A stretch of DNA of 64,000 nucleotides. It comes from Lineus longissimus (Eukaryota > Nemertea > Pilidiophora > Heteronemertea > Lineidae). Each line of letters begins with the position of its first letter. Position 1 is the first letter of the stretch. A model generated the notes under the pieces. That model saw nothing but the letters and a program-made list of their open reading frames with translations. It made no database searches and was not told the DNA's origin. A program made the translations under genes and the position numbers. This document shows positions 30,994-42,567 of this stretch, piece by piece. The DNA is taken from positions 4,466,001-4,530,000 of the forward strand of contig NC_088319.1 in NCBI RefSeq assembly GCF_910592395.1. The letters run 5' to 3'.

Positions 30994-33900
30994 GTGTCAT
31001 TGCATGAGTGGACCATGCAAAAACCAAAAGGAGGTGATAACCCACTGGATCACGGATCTGACTTATATTTGCCCCAAAGTTTGGTCTTAGGGTAGGGTGT
31101 GGGCAGGTAAAGCCATTCGGCAAAAAAACACACTGGTCCGGTTTTAGGGGTCAAATTCTGTTTTGTTCATTTCCCCTTTAAAAAAGTGAGATTTTTTAAC
31201 CAAAAATCTACCACATTTCTCAATTTTTTGCACCTGCCCCAGCTAATTTACAACATATTTTTTTCAGGGGTTTTGAAGTATATGTCATTTGCCTGATTCT
31301 GAAAAAAAATGGGCTTCATATCATTTTGGGATTAAGGGTATCATGGCCCTTAAAGTTGCCCTGTCCCTTAGGGCCCAAAAAATTAGTTGAACATATTTTG
31401 GGTTTTCTCAACTGCCACAGGGTTTGGGAAAATAATCTTTTATCATAAGTGACATGAAGTGTTAATCTTTCAATTAGAACAATCAAAACTTTGTGCGGTA
31501 CTTTCCTTTCTTTTACTGAGGGTCATGAACACCCCTGGTTTTTAGTGGTTTTTCAGTTACACAGGAAATGGGCATAAACCCCTGTGATACGAGCAAGTGC
31601 CGTCATTCCCTGAGTTAAAGTCATCAAAAGACATATATTTGCCCCCAGGTACCCCCTACCCACCCTCAACAACCCTTCTACTTAGGGTAGGCCCTATACT
31701 CGTTTTTTATAGTTCAACCAGACCTGTACGGCAGCTCCGGAACTGGTCTTTACAAGTTTACTTGTAAATGCAAAAGAAAGAAAAAAAGTGCATGCATGAA
31801 TGAAGAGTTTTGACAGTTCTGTTAGAAATGACTGAAAAACAGGGCCCAAAGCCCATTAACTGCGGGTTTTCAGGCATCTTCCCTGCATTGAGATGTGGCT
31901 TGATACGGAAGTATCCAGGCGAGGCTGGTTGTGTTGTTCTGAAGAAGTGTAAGAAGGATATACACAGACATCTTCTCTGAAAGTTGATCCCCTTCTCAGA
32001 CATGTGCAAGGTCCAAAGGCCGAATGGGAGCTGATCGCCCTGCGTGCAGGTTTGTTTGGTGATGTCCTACCCACAATCTGCCTTCCCACTGATATAAACT
32101 GGGCCTTGACTGGAAGCCATCCCGTAAATGCCAGCACCCCCTCCATTCGGTATCTTCGAAACGCGTGCCATGTAAAGACCGTGCCATTCCAGCGCTAGTC
32201 TCGAAGGAGATAAACCAGATTTGGAATGTTTTGCTGCCAATTGGATCAGGTAGGTTGGCTCCGATCTCTGATTGTTTCATTTCAGCAATCAAACTTAGCG
32301 TGACTGATACTACATACATGTAGGCCTAGGTCTCGGAGGCCTTTCCAGTTCTATGTATCGCATCAGTCTAGCCTAGGGTAGTTCTTGACATCTTGATCTT
32401 TTACATTGCAGCAATATGTAAAGACTGCGATTCAGGCCACAAGGAGGCGGTGGAGGCGGAAAAAAGCATCAACAACAGCAGGTAGGCCTACCGTAAGGCT
32501 ACTCCTAGTCCTAGCCTACCCAGTCATTGTTTTTCATAAGACGACATTATAGCATACCAGTGTATGATATTCTCTCTGCTGTTTACTTTCAGCCAAGAAG
32601 ATAAAGGGCCGTTTTCCACAAGATGAGTGGTTAACAACACAGCAGGTCTCAAGCTATTTCTCCCGGCTTGCTTGCCAACAGAAATGTGGTCATTTGAGCA
32701 GAGATAGAGTTGCCAGCCATTCCGATGCCCAGCATCAACTTGCTGACAGCATGATGACAAGATCAAGACTGCGAGCTCAAGTGATTGAACAGGTTGATTT
32801 GTAATGTAATGATACATAATGTACATGTATTACAGTACTTAGTGTGACTAGTATGTCTCCCTGTTTTAAAATAGAGGCCTATGAGGTTTTGTATTACTAA
32901 GGACTAGTATGTCTGTTTTGTTGTTCAGTATGTGCTTTGAATCAAAACTCAATGGCATATTACAGGACTAAAGTTGAGTGGTCTATTACTAAGTGTGCAT
33001 TTGCCTTGACCAGGATAACCAATCATCGGGGTTCACTGTGTAATGATCATAATAGTCTGAATATTACTCTTAGTTCTACATATAATAAAAATCTGAGAAA
33101 CACATGACTGCTTCTCTCTACTATTGACCTTGTTGTTCATTTCTTCCTTAATTCTAGCGGTATCCTCCTGGAGAACATGGCGGCATAATGAGAGGAATAT
33201 GCGGTTATATTCACATGATGGTTGAGAGTACATGTGCAAAGGCCTGTTGATGGTAGGGGCCTACTGTAACTCATTCTCTAAGCCGTCCCAACAACCCAAT
33301 AGAAGAGGTTCTCAGATGAACATTGCCTTGCTATTTGTATTTTACTGTCATGAACAGCCTGGAATGGACTTGTGCAAGGAGCCAAGTACAAGCAACTCCC
33401 CCTACAACCATGCAAATTGGCCTCTCTGGGATGCATGGCTCAGAAAAGATGTTTCAATAGGTGTTCAGAGCCCTCCTGCTAAGTATTCAACATTATTGAA
33501 GACTGCATTCCATGTTTTAGGTGTAACCGGTGTAATAGGGAAAAACAGTCCAGACGTGAAAAATCATGTAAATCATGATGGTTATCGACGACTGTTATTC
33601 AAAGACTACACTAGCGCACAAAGTTTTGATTGCTGATTATGAAAGATGGTGTAAGTGGCCATACATCCACAAAATTTTTATTACCCAAATCCCTGTGGCA
33701 GTTGAGATTTTCGCCTTTGAAGTTGCCGACACAAAGGCCCTGTTGAGGGTGGAAGGGCTATACTTTGGCCCCTATCTCCAGAATTTCAGGATATATATTA
33801 TTGGTTTTCTGGAATTGAGCAGGCCATATGATGGGAAAGCTTGTTTCAAAGGGGCAATATTGCAGCATTTGTCGTTTTTTGTTGAGGACCAATTGTAATA

Positions 33901-34102
33901 ACCGATTGAAAATCCTTTGAAGATAACCTCGTCGACCCCGAAATTTACAAATTGTTAGTTTACTCGATAAATAACAAATAGTTTTTTCTCATATCCTACA
34001 TTCTTTCATAAGTTGGTCAAGTGTACCTGTCCACCAAATTTCACTGAAATCGTAGAACCACCAGGTTATCACTTTTTGCATGGTCTATCCATGCAATGAC
34101 AC
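30994..34102. mobile_element. TTAA-target DNA transposon (piggyBac/Kolobok-like), 3.1 kb, no transposase seen
   Basis: It is bounded by TTAA at 30990-30993 and 34103-34106. The ends are inverted: GTGTCATTGCATG then four mismatches then GACCATGCAAAAA. The other copy of block C (about 63,501-63,511) has a single TTAA-containing site and no insert, so the empty site is directly visible. The interior lacks a recognisable transposase but has exon-like blocks at 32,414-32,792 and otherwise non-coding sequence. Confidence 0.85.
32414..32792 (+). pseudogene. Two exon-like blocks with a conserved intron phase, gene fragment
   Basis: Blocks 32414-32483 (after TTGCAG, before GTAGGC) and 32593-32792 (after TTTCAG, before GTTGAT) join in one open frame of exactly 90 codons. 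The first is Arg/Lys-rich; the second has FPQDEWLTTQQVSSYFSRLA, a segment I associate with invertebrate proteins that carry a short SYFSRL-type domain. No upstream exon could be joined in phase. It is either a host gene fragment carried by the TTAA transposon or part of that transposon's own decayed gene. Confidence 0.4.
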
Positions 34103-34345
34103 TTAATATATTAAATTGTGGGAGAGATGGAAGGCTGTCTCTCTATGTTGATTAGACAATCTTCATAAGTAATGCGCTCATCTTGTTTATATAAACCCAT
34201 TATTAACGTATAGGCGGATACAGCCTCTTTGGTATACCCTGTATATATTATAGACAGGTTGGGTCTTTTTTTTCTAAGTCGATAAATATAGGGGTTTCAG
34301 CAAATTGATACTAATGGAACTTTTCAAATGTTTATTGCAGATTCC

Positions 34346-35103
34346 GCTAAATCGGAGCCTTGTCCCGTTCCGAGTCCCACTCCGACTTCATCTCCGATAT
34401 TGAATTACGTACGGTTATCTAATATTCAGTTAATCGACGAACGTTTTCATTATGCCATTCCATCTAGATTTTTACAGTAATGTTTATAATATCAAATTGG
34501 ATCAGTGTATAAGATGGCTACAACGAAGTGGTTATCCAAATTGCAGTGCACGACTTGAAATACGACTTTATTATAGACAGGTACGCCTAAAACACAGGTC
34601 GGTCTGAATTCGAAAGTAGTATTGTGCAGTTTCACGTAATTTATCATATATTTGAGAGAAATGTGTACCAGTTCAGTTGAATCGAGGTAATTATCAGACG
34701 ACCATAATTTACTCTCAAAGTTGAAGTGTAGGTGTACACCTTATTCCTCAGTTGACTGTACGCCATGCATTCGCACGAGAATTAGGTTTTTGTTTCAACA
34801 GCTGCATAAAGTTGCATATTCCAGTCTCGGGCGACCGGTTAACGTCGTTGAAGAAATTTTGAGTTCTAGCAATTATGGGCGCAATGCGCGGATGATGGAG
34901 ATCGTTCCATAGAACGAGTCATTCATACTAACTGTAATTAAACCCAACACACTAAATACACTAAATATGGCTTCTTTAGCCCTGGTAGGCAACCAGTCTA
35001 GGACTAACGAAATTCCGATATCAAACAGTCCAGTGCGAGCTTGTCAGTAGGGCAAGCAACGCCGTCCTAGTGTCTAACCGGTTGCGCACGCAACACCAAC
35101 AAA
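34346..35103. other. Non-coding, right end resembles a SINE-like repeat
   Basis: No gene. From about 34,970 to 35,103 the sequence (CTGGTAGGCAACCAGTCT ... CTAACCGGTTGCGCACGCAA) resembles the 40,150-40,320 repeat in the same orientation; see the SINE-like entry. Confidence 0.4.
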
Positions 35104-35490
35104 TTATGTCTTTATTGCAAAATAGGTTGCGAATATAAAAACCGAAATATTGGCTACCTGCTTTTTCCAAAGCCGATGCCCTGTTTTCCCGTCTCTGCAA
35201 GTCCAGTCCTTGGTAGCAGCATCCTTGTGAAGATGGCAGGTTTCCGTTTGATCATGGCCGTCATGGCCGTTCTGGGGGGTGGTGAAAAAGGCAACGCACA
35301 TCTGAATATTCGAGCATGCCATACCACATCGAAGAATTGACTGAACTCGTAAGATTGCGAAAGTTAAATTGCTATCAGTTCCGTTAATGTCCATTGCCAT
35401 GAATTGAAATGAGGAAAACACTAAACTTGCTAGAGCTCTGTCAATGTTGGTCAGGACCAGCAATAACTCCCATATAGTCATGAATTGCAT
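35104..35490 (-). CDS. Possible secreted protein with PAN/apple-like Cys pattern
   Basis: An ATG-started frame of 128 codons. Residues 1-20 are hydrophobic and could be a signal peptide. A segment with SILRCGMACSNIQMCVAFF at about residues 51-69 followed by CHLHK and CRDGK fits the Cys spacing of PAN/apple modules. It could be one exon of a host gene or a retained fragment. No splice sites were convincingly placed. Low to moderate confidence because nothing else of the gene is visible. Confidence 0.4.
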   Translation of the reverse strand: MQFMTIWELLLVLTNIDRALASLVFSSFQFMAMDINGTDSNLTFAILRVQSILRCGMACSNIQMCVAFFTTPQNGHDGHDQTETCHLHKDAATKDWTCRDGKTGHRLWKKQVANISVFIFATYFAIKT

Positions 35491-36036
35491 TTACACGCAA
35501 TATAATTCTTGATTGGATTACCTGCTTTCTCGAGATATTGATGGTGTCATTGCAAACTTATACCACAGACAAAATCCTCCGGAGCAAATCTTTAAAGAAA
35601 ATGGCCAAAAATGGCCAAAAAAGGCTATATAAAATCTATACCGGTATAGCACCTGTATAGGGTTTGTAAATGACAACCTATAAACTATAAGATCCCATGT
35701 GAAAAAAAATCTATATAGTATATACAGTATAGTCTATGTATTTTATAAACATAGAAATTCTATATAACTAAAATAACCTTTTAAATCATACATGAAAAAC
35801 CTATATATAGCACCTATTAAAATCCGTTTAGAATACTGTGAAGGTAAAGGGTTTCTCAACAGATTTTCTTCAGAAATTTTTTTGCATGTGATTGTTTCTG
35901 AGCATTTTTGAATACACGATATAGCTAAAACAAATTAACTAGTGTCACCTACATCTGCATGTAGGTGTCTATCCTTCACAATATTTCAGTCGACCTAACA
36001 CATGCAATACAGCCAGTGTCGTCAAAAGGGCAAATG
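35491..36036. other. AT-rich non-coding stretch
   Basis: Rich in TATA/CTATATA words (35,620-35,830), including a small palindrome at TCTATACCGGTATAG. No ORF or known repeat. Confidence 0.4.
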
Positions 36037-36645
36037 TCGTCATGGGTGCACCTTAGGTGTACCAAGGACCAAGCTGGGTGTACCTTAACAGCACCGCACC
36101 CAGGATGCTCCTGGGTGCTGCTTTAAAAGGATCATTATGTGCAAACAGATTGAAATACGCGCCGATTAAAAAACCTGTGTCCGATGTGGGGTACGCGTGC
36201 TTTTGCTCTACATCCGTAATTTTGCTGAACACTAACTGTAAACGAGGTGTCAAAATGTCAGTTCGACATCAGTGGCAGGATCTAGGGGTCATTGCGCACA
36301 CGTGTGCTATGAACGGATGTATGTATGGATGGGGGAATCATCTCATACAGCATACCTAATGACATAGTAAATAGTATTATGTTCTTAAAAATACTTTTTC
36401 TTTATTTCTTACCACCATCTGTAATACATATATATGTATACACTTTTTAAGCGAAAAATAGAGCAAATGTTCGACACGAGATGTTCTGATTTGCTACAAG
36501 ACAAACATACCATTTTCAACCTTGGACACAGGTTTTTAATCGGCGCGAATTTCACACCGGGTGCAGATAAGAAGTTAAGGTACACCAAGATTGGTCCTGG
36601 GTGCACTTAAGGTGCACCAAGGACCAACGATTGTTGGGCACTATT
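36037..36645. repeat. Inverted repeat flanking part of block A copy 2
   Basis: The left arm at about 36,037-36,190 (GGTGCACCTTAGGTGTACC ... GATTAAAAAACCTGTGTCC) is the reverse complement of about 36,525-36,645. This suggests a foldback or a TIR pair about 600 bp long overlapping block A. Block A copy 1 has only the right arm. Confidence 0.65.
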
Positions 36646-37178
36646 TAAGACATGTGGAACTTGTGGTTTTTAGGAGTCATTACGATACGTGCTAATTGGG
36701 AAGCGTACACTGTATACGCAGTTTCTTTAAACACCTCGATCAAAATAGGGGCTGTAGCTGGATGCAATGCCAACAATGACATGTAATTCTTGCCGAAAAG
36801 GAAAGGATTTTCGCGGCAGAATGCTTTCGCGATCATGACCTACTCGAGAAATTTGTGAAAACCTCCTTAACGCGAAATTTTCTGTTAAGACAAGCATATT
36901 TCGGCAATGGATCAATGACGATTTGATTGTCGAAGGGACCTTCTGAAATACATTGCTATCACAAATCATAGTTAGCCTCTTTCTGTTTGCGGAACTGAGA
37001 GTTTTTGGAAACTCAGCCAAGAGCCTCCTTGATTATGTTAAAATGCAGAATTTTGCATGGCACGAGCGTACGTGTATATCTCAAATGCATTTGTGTACAA
37101 ATTAAATTCTTTAAGACTGCAGTCAGCGCTGACCCCAAACATTTGTCGGTCAAATGCCAGACACATCAACTGAAACCA
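36340..37178. repeat. Duplicated block A, copy 2
   Basis: Second copy of 26577-27428 in the same orientation. Here block B does not follow directly: 1.4 kb of other sequence intervenes. Confidence 0.9.
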
Positions 37179-38291
37179 CGGACGTTTAATAGAGCGTACA
37201 CGTAATTCACAACAACATCTATCAAAGGTAAAATCACACAATTACCATGCGACAAGAATAATTAGGCATATCAAGCTTCGTTTAGTCAATAGTTCGCCAA
37301 AAGTAAATCAATTTCGAAGTAAGTGAGGACGTCAGCGTCTACGTCTCAGAGCTCGGCTACAAGTGGCGCTGATCAGGAAATGGTGAATTTCGAAAATAGC
37401 ATGTTTAGTCACCTCTCTGATCTGGTGTCCCTAGTTCTGCTGCGACAGACACAACCGATGCAATAGAGCCTGATATTAGCAAGACAACGTTTAATCAATA
37501 ACAACACAACCAGCGTCAATAACTGTATTTGTTAAAATTGATTCAAAGAAAACAGTGGATAAACTTATTTTGCTTTGAAAATGGATATCGTGGAATAGAA
37601 TCCGACCCCATACGCATGTTCACATATAAAAATGTAGTTACGTAACTATTTGTGATCCGGATCCTTGAACCTAAATAAGACTTATGCTTTTTGTCACTAC
37701 GACCTGTGATCATGATTGCATGCAACAAAAATCGCTCGTTTACCATGTTTACGGTGGTTATCGTAGGTCCTTGCATGGGTCAGAAATCGATTATCGCGGC
37801 TCTGATCTCCCCGGCCAAAATCCAGAATTAAGATTTGTATAAGATTTTAAAGATATTATTCAGTTTTGTGAACGAGTGCATGTACATTTCGTTGCAAGAT
37901 TTCTTAGTTTAGATCTTAACTATATTAGGAATCTGGCAAGAATCCTCTTACGAATGTACAGTGTAGCTCGTAATAAAGGACGGTAAAATACTAGTATGTT
38001 ATCTCTATCGTCTTATCAGTTGTTTAATCGGGTATAGCATAGAAACTTCTTAACCTGTTTCCTACTTTTATCATCCTGTTTGCATTCCTGACTAGCCGGA
38101 CTAGTATGGGTTATGTTTTATGAGATGCCTATAATCAAGTTGTTCACTGACATGATAATTATGATTAGACGTAAAAAGAACTTAGAGCGTTTTGGCATTT
38201 ATTAGGCAATTACAATTTGAAATTCAGCATTTGGAGCAGAAATATCAGTCTCAAGGGACAATTTGGGCGTGGATTGTAGCTTGTCATGAGG
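37179..38291. other. No recognisable feature
   Basis: Unique to copy 2 of the A-B mosaic. Only short frames, no repeat match within the window. Confidence 0.4.
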
Positions 38292-38800
38292 TTAGTAAAA
38301 GCGCCATTGGGGTATTAAAAGGACAGGCTCATGGTCAAATCCAACATCTGCTCCTGGAGAGATCCTGGTCTTAGCCATGTTGATGCTGATCATGAACCTT
38401 TTCGTAACCATAATGTAGCCGATCTTGTCGTGTGTGTTACCACTAGGAGAATGCCAGGTTGTCTTTCGACTGAGTTTTTGAGGCTGGAAGGTGTTGGCTA
38501 TGGCGAGTTCGTGGAATCTAGCAAATTCAATTATCCGGAGGCCACTCTTGTTTGTTATCCTGAGCACAATCTCCCGACGTTGCCTTTCAATTGGTCCTAG
38601 GCGTCGGTGCCGATTTTTGCGTTGCAGCCCCCTACTACCAGAATTATGTCCTGCTTTGGGAGAGACTGCATAGTAGCCATTAAATCGTCGTAAAAGCCAT
38701 TCATCCTGTCCTCGGATCCATAGCTTGTTGGAGCGTAGATCTGGACAACTGACAGGTTGAATGGTTTTGCGCTGATCCTCACAGTCATCATACGGTTGGA
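38292..38800 (-). pseudogene. LINE (RTE-type) endonuclease, frameshifted fragment
   Basis: Two minus-strand frames, 38791-38597 and 38567-38292, cover the second half of an apurinic-endonuclease domain. They have VQIYAPTSYGSEDRMNGFYD, then GGCNAKIGTD (the GDFNAKVG catalytic motif, with Asp replaced by Gly and Phe by Cys), then WHSPSGNTHDKIGYIMVTKR and GADVGFDHEPV (the SDH motif, with Ser replaced by Phe). One frameshift lies between them near 38,595. The replaced catalytic Asp and the shift make it non-functional. Confidence 0.75.
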
Positions 38801-39726
38801 GACTGGTCAGTACTCTTTTTAAAATTAAATAGTAAAAGTAACTAATTATAGTTATGTTTTACTACTCTGGTACATGTAGTTGTTATTGCACTGACTGTGA
38901 AATTATTTGTTTTAACTATCAACATGGTAATTCTTAACCATTTTAATGGTAATTTTACTACCCTTTTTTGTTGTAACAAGTAATCATTGGTTAGTTTTTA
39001 GTAATTTCACAGTTGGTGCAATAGGAGCTACCAATTAGTTGCTTTCAGAACTGCTGGAGCCGTGTCCTTATGAACCAAACCTTCCGTTCCATGCCCACGC
39101 TAGGAATGTTGACCACTCAAGAAGAGTCTGGAGTCCGGTATGAATATCGTTATTTTCCTTGCCATGTTGATTCACGGGCTGGGTAACTCCTTGCAGAGCC
39201 CATCTCCACTACAGGAGTCGATAGATGGCCAAGGGCTCGACAATGAGCTCATGAGCTCTTAAGATGGATATTGGTTTTAGTTCCATCTGGGTGTCTGGCC
39301 ACCCTCCACACCAAAGTCAAAGACCGGGATACCGGTGTAGTAGCCGATTGTCCGACCCTGAGCAGGTTGCACTGGTCTACTGGTTTGCCAGTGGCAGGTC
39401 ATTAGCCGGACCTGACACAATCGCAAGCCATACAATTTTAAAAAATACAATGAGCAGAGTGGAGCTAAACGTTGCGATTTCAACGTTGGGACCCTCAATC
39501 GGGAATGGTGTAATAAAATGAGATAGCAGACGCTAGCTGACCTGACCATATATACATGAATGAACGCGGACGTCGGAAGGCTTCGATCGAATCTAAATCA
39601 CACTTCAACTTACTTGCAAGTGGCTTCTATCTCACCAATTAATCATGCTCATCAAGTGATCCCAGGAGGCTAGAAAGCCTCGGGATTAAATTATGATCAG
39701 AACCACAGGATTAATGATAACATTAC
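38599..39726. repeat. Duplicated block B, copy 2
   Basis: Matches 27429-28569 over its whole length, including the foldback MITE-like segment at about 38,815-39,060. It diverges after ATTAATGATAACATTAC, where block C would start. Confidence 0.88.
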
Positions 39727-39984
39727 TGTGATTTTTCAAGCTGAACTACAAGTGTACTACAAATTTGACCCTGTCCCTTCATTGAAAGGGTCAGATATTT
39801 GCCCTGCTTATTTCCCAAACAGAACTTCATAATAAAGGAGTGGTTCCATTGGATCGTTTTCCGCTTTGACCGCCCCGCGGCAGGACACTTAACTCATTCC
39901 AGCGGTCATTCAGTACCTAACATCATTACCTGCTCATCGAATGCGGGTTGGCGTCTTTTGATGATACTTTCGCTCCCATCTACT
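39727..39984. other. No recognisable feature
   Basis: Short unique stretch between block B copy 2 and the SINE-like repeat. Confidence 0.35.
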
Positions 39985-40395
39985 GGCTGGTTGAATTCCC
40001 AAATACCCACTGAAGCCAAGTGTTGTATTGCTGGAGCGGCGGCCATGAAGCGGAACATCGCCCAAGTGGTTTAAGTTTTTCACGCGAACAGCAAGTTCTG
40101 CTCTCAATCGCAGTACCACTGCACGGGGCAGACTGATCTCCTTGGCCTTGGTAGGTAACCAGTCTATAGGAGAGCAAACACCTAAATCAACCCGGGTAGT
40201 CTGGGCCTGTCGGCTGGGTACGTAATGACAACACGACTGCAGAAGAAACTCCGAAATAAACCTGACCAAGGACGGAGCGCATCGGCCGTATAGACTGGTG
40301 TCGAACCGGGTGCGCATGGACAACAACGGCCACTATATGCCCGTGCCGTCTGGCCGCTGCTGGTATGGTTACTCGACATCCCAACTACTTTTTGC
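39985..40395 (-). repeat. SINE-like repeat with pol III B-box
   Basis: The minus strand contains GGTTCGACACC (40297-40307), a perfect match to the GGTTCGANNCC B-box. An A-box-like GGGCATATAGTGG lies about 24 nt upstream, as in tRNA-derived SINE heads. A diverged relative lies at about 34,970-35,103. No complete tRNA cloverleaf can be drawn, so it is not called a tRNA gene. Confidence 0.45.
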
Positions 40396-40544
40396 GACGT
40401 CCTTCATAAAAAATGAGTATTGCAGATGCCAAAAATGTATACTCTATTTTGCCTGGTGTATATCGAGACAAACTCACATTTTATATACATTTTATATACA
40501 TTTCATATACATTTCATAAACATTTTACTTTTGTTCACCCTCTG

Positions 40545-40700
40545 TTAAGTTGACTTCAATGGTTTTTTTACTCTATTAAGTGGACACGAAGTGCGTTAAG
40601 TTGCCAAAGGCCGGTCCACTTTATACGGTCGAGACATAACGCTTTAAAATGCCTTAATCGATGGAGATACAGCGTCCTGGAAAATGTCCCCATAACCATG
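40545..40700. repeat. Dispersed repeat, inverted copy at 57,715-57,870
   Basis: A segment around TTAAGTGGACACGAAGTGCG ... GGTCCACTTTATACGGTCGA, continuing to TACAGCGTCCTGGAAAATG, is found reverse-complemented at 57,715-57,870. Unknown family. Nothing else was seen between 40,700 and 41,070. Confidence 0.8.
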
Positions 40701-41074
40701 ATTGGTGTCCCCTCTATCCCAGTATACAACGGGCACTGTCCAGTGGCGGTCTCTGCAGGTTTGCCCTATATCGAGGACTTCCCGGGAGTGACACAGTTTA
40801 TAAACGCTTTTTCCTGTGTCATCAGCCGAGTGCCTGGACCGAACTAAACAATAGAGATGGCCTAGACTCTGGAGTAGGTCACATTCCATCAATTTCGCGC
40901 ACATTTCAATGGTGATGACATGGATGAGAGTTAGCAGTCGTGTATTTCATGAGTTCTTCGTATAAGGATTTTACTGGAATTACAGTGGATATTATCATCA
41001 AAACAGCACAGGTTTGTAATCGTATATGATAATGTATTCTATTAAGGAATCTTACAATGCAGGCCTACATTTTT

Positions 41075-41125
41075 AGCTCACCTCTTAGCAGAGGTGAGCT
41101 TATCCCATACCGTGGCGTCCGTCGT

Positions 41126-41184
<59 letters not shown>

Positions 41185-42203
41185 CGTCGTCCGTTAGCAG
41201 GGCACGTTTCGTAACTGTTAGAGCTATTGAGTTGAAACTTGGTACACATGTACCCTTATGTAATGACACCTGGGAGACCAAGTTTCGGTCTGATTCGTTT
41301 CATGGTTTGGCCACCAGGGGGACAAACGTTATAAAAGTGAAAATATGCAATATCTCCCTTAATAGTATTCGGGAAATTTTGAAAAAAATATGGTAGGTAC
41401 TTCTAGCAAAGGTGCATCATATATCCTCCGGGTTTTTGCTTTGACCTCCTTTTCAAGGTCACAGAGGTCAAATGGTGTAAATTAGCCGTTAGGATGTAAC
41501 GATGGCACGTTTCTAAACTGCAATGACTATTGATACCAAATTTGGTACACATTTACCCCTTAGTCAGGTGATCTCAGGGACCAAAGTTTGGTCCAATATG
41601 ATTCACCACTTGACCACCAGGGGGCAAAATCCAAAAACCTTAAAAATGTGATTATTCCTTAACTTCTTGCCCGATTGCCACCAATTTGATATCATGGGTA
41701 CATCTAACCACCATACAGTATATGTCACACAGGTTTTTAATTTGACCTTCTTGTCAAGGTCACAGAGGTCAAATGGCGTAAATTCGCCGTCAGGCCGTAA
41801 CTATGGCACGTTTCTTAACTGCAATGACTATTGATCACAAATTAAGTACACATGTACCCCTTGGTCAGGTGATCTCAGGTACCGAAGTTTGGTGCGATCT
41901 GATTTGCCGTTTGGCCTCCAGGGAGGGGGCCAAATCCTAAATTCTTCAAAATGCCATTCTTCCTAGTAATGACTTGCCCGATTGGCACCAATTTTATATC
42001 ATAGGTACATCTAATTCTAACAACCATTCAATGTGTCACCCGGGTCTTCTTTGATTTGACCTACTTTTCAAGGTCACAGAGGTCGAATGTACTGTAAATT
42101 GGCCATTTTGGGGAAATTGTAATTGCTTGGACCTACATCAAACCTAGCACTACATGACACAAGACCATGCTCTTTGTCCATCTTTCCTCCACATGAGGTG
42201 AGC
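41075..42203. mobile_element. GAGGTGAGC hairpin element with (GTC)n and three 300-bp internal units
   Basis: The left end is a perfect hairpin (AGCTCACCTC ... GAGGTGAGCT, 41075-41100). The right end has GAGGTGAGC at 42195-42203, inverted relative to the left tip. After the hairpin comes a GTC microsatellite (about 41,116-41,193), then three units of about 300 bp, with GGCACGTTT at 41,201, 41,504 and 41,804. Each unit contains an AAGGTCACAGAGGTCA-like block. No coding capacity; the poly-Arg frame is the microsatellite. Similar elements are, to my knowledge, widespread in marine invertebrate genomes. Confidence 0.75.
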
Positions 42204-42567
42204 ACAATGGCCCAGGCCATTTCATTGGATTTGAAGTCCTCTGTGAAAACCGGTCGACTTTTTCACTTCAACATCAAGATGAAGATAGGCTACTCGGGCC
42301 TTTTTCATAAGGTCCTTCTTCTGCCCATGGTTCAGATTCAATGGTTCAGACAATAAGGTCGATCAGTGGATATCTTCGGTTACAAGATTTTGCATATTTT
42401 TTCTTTCTTATTTTTTAATTTTAACACCCCGTCGTCATACGCAGTGATTTGGAAGAGAGCAAAACACATTTCTTGGTTCATAAATAAATATCGCTTATCA
42501 TTCCACACAATGACAGTCTCTCCGTGGCCCTTGTGCAAGTGAGCGTAGGGTATAGTGGCCACTGATG
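42204..42567. other. No recognisable feature
   Basis: Short frames only. Confidence 0.35.

Larger units (their letters stand above)
28570..34345. repeat. Duplicated block C, copy 1 (interrupted by a TTAA transposon)
   Basis: Co-linear with 61,020-64,000 apart from the 30994-34102 insertion here and a 268-bp extra segment there (63,663-63,930). It contains the minisatellite, a hairpin GACTCTCATTTGAA/TTCAAATGAGAGTC (29,116-29,175), a 43-codon plus-strand frame (29649-29780, seven residues different in the other copy, probably not coding) and the 333-codon ORF. Confidence 0.9.

Noticed and set aside
31758-33898. Transposase ORF inside the TTAA element
   Set aside because: The frames there are short and overlapping, with no DDE-type or THAP-like pattern visible.
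39985-40395. Functional tRNA gene
   Set aside because: A B-box is present but no acceptor stem or anticodon arm can be paired.
41078-41396. Poly-arginine ORFs on both strands
   Set aside because: They come from the GTC trinucleotide repeat inside a non-coding element.
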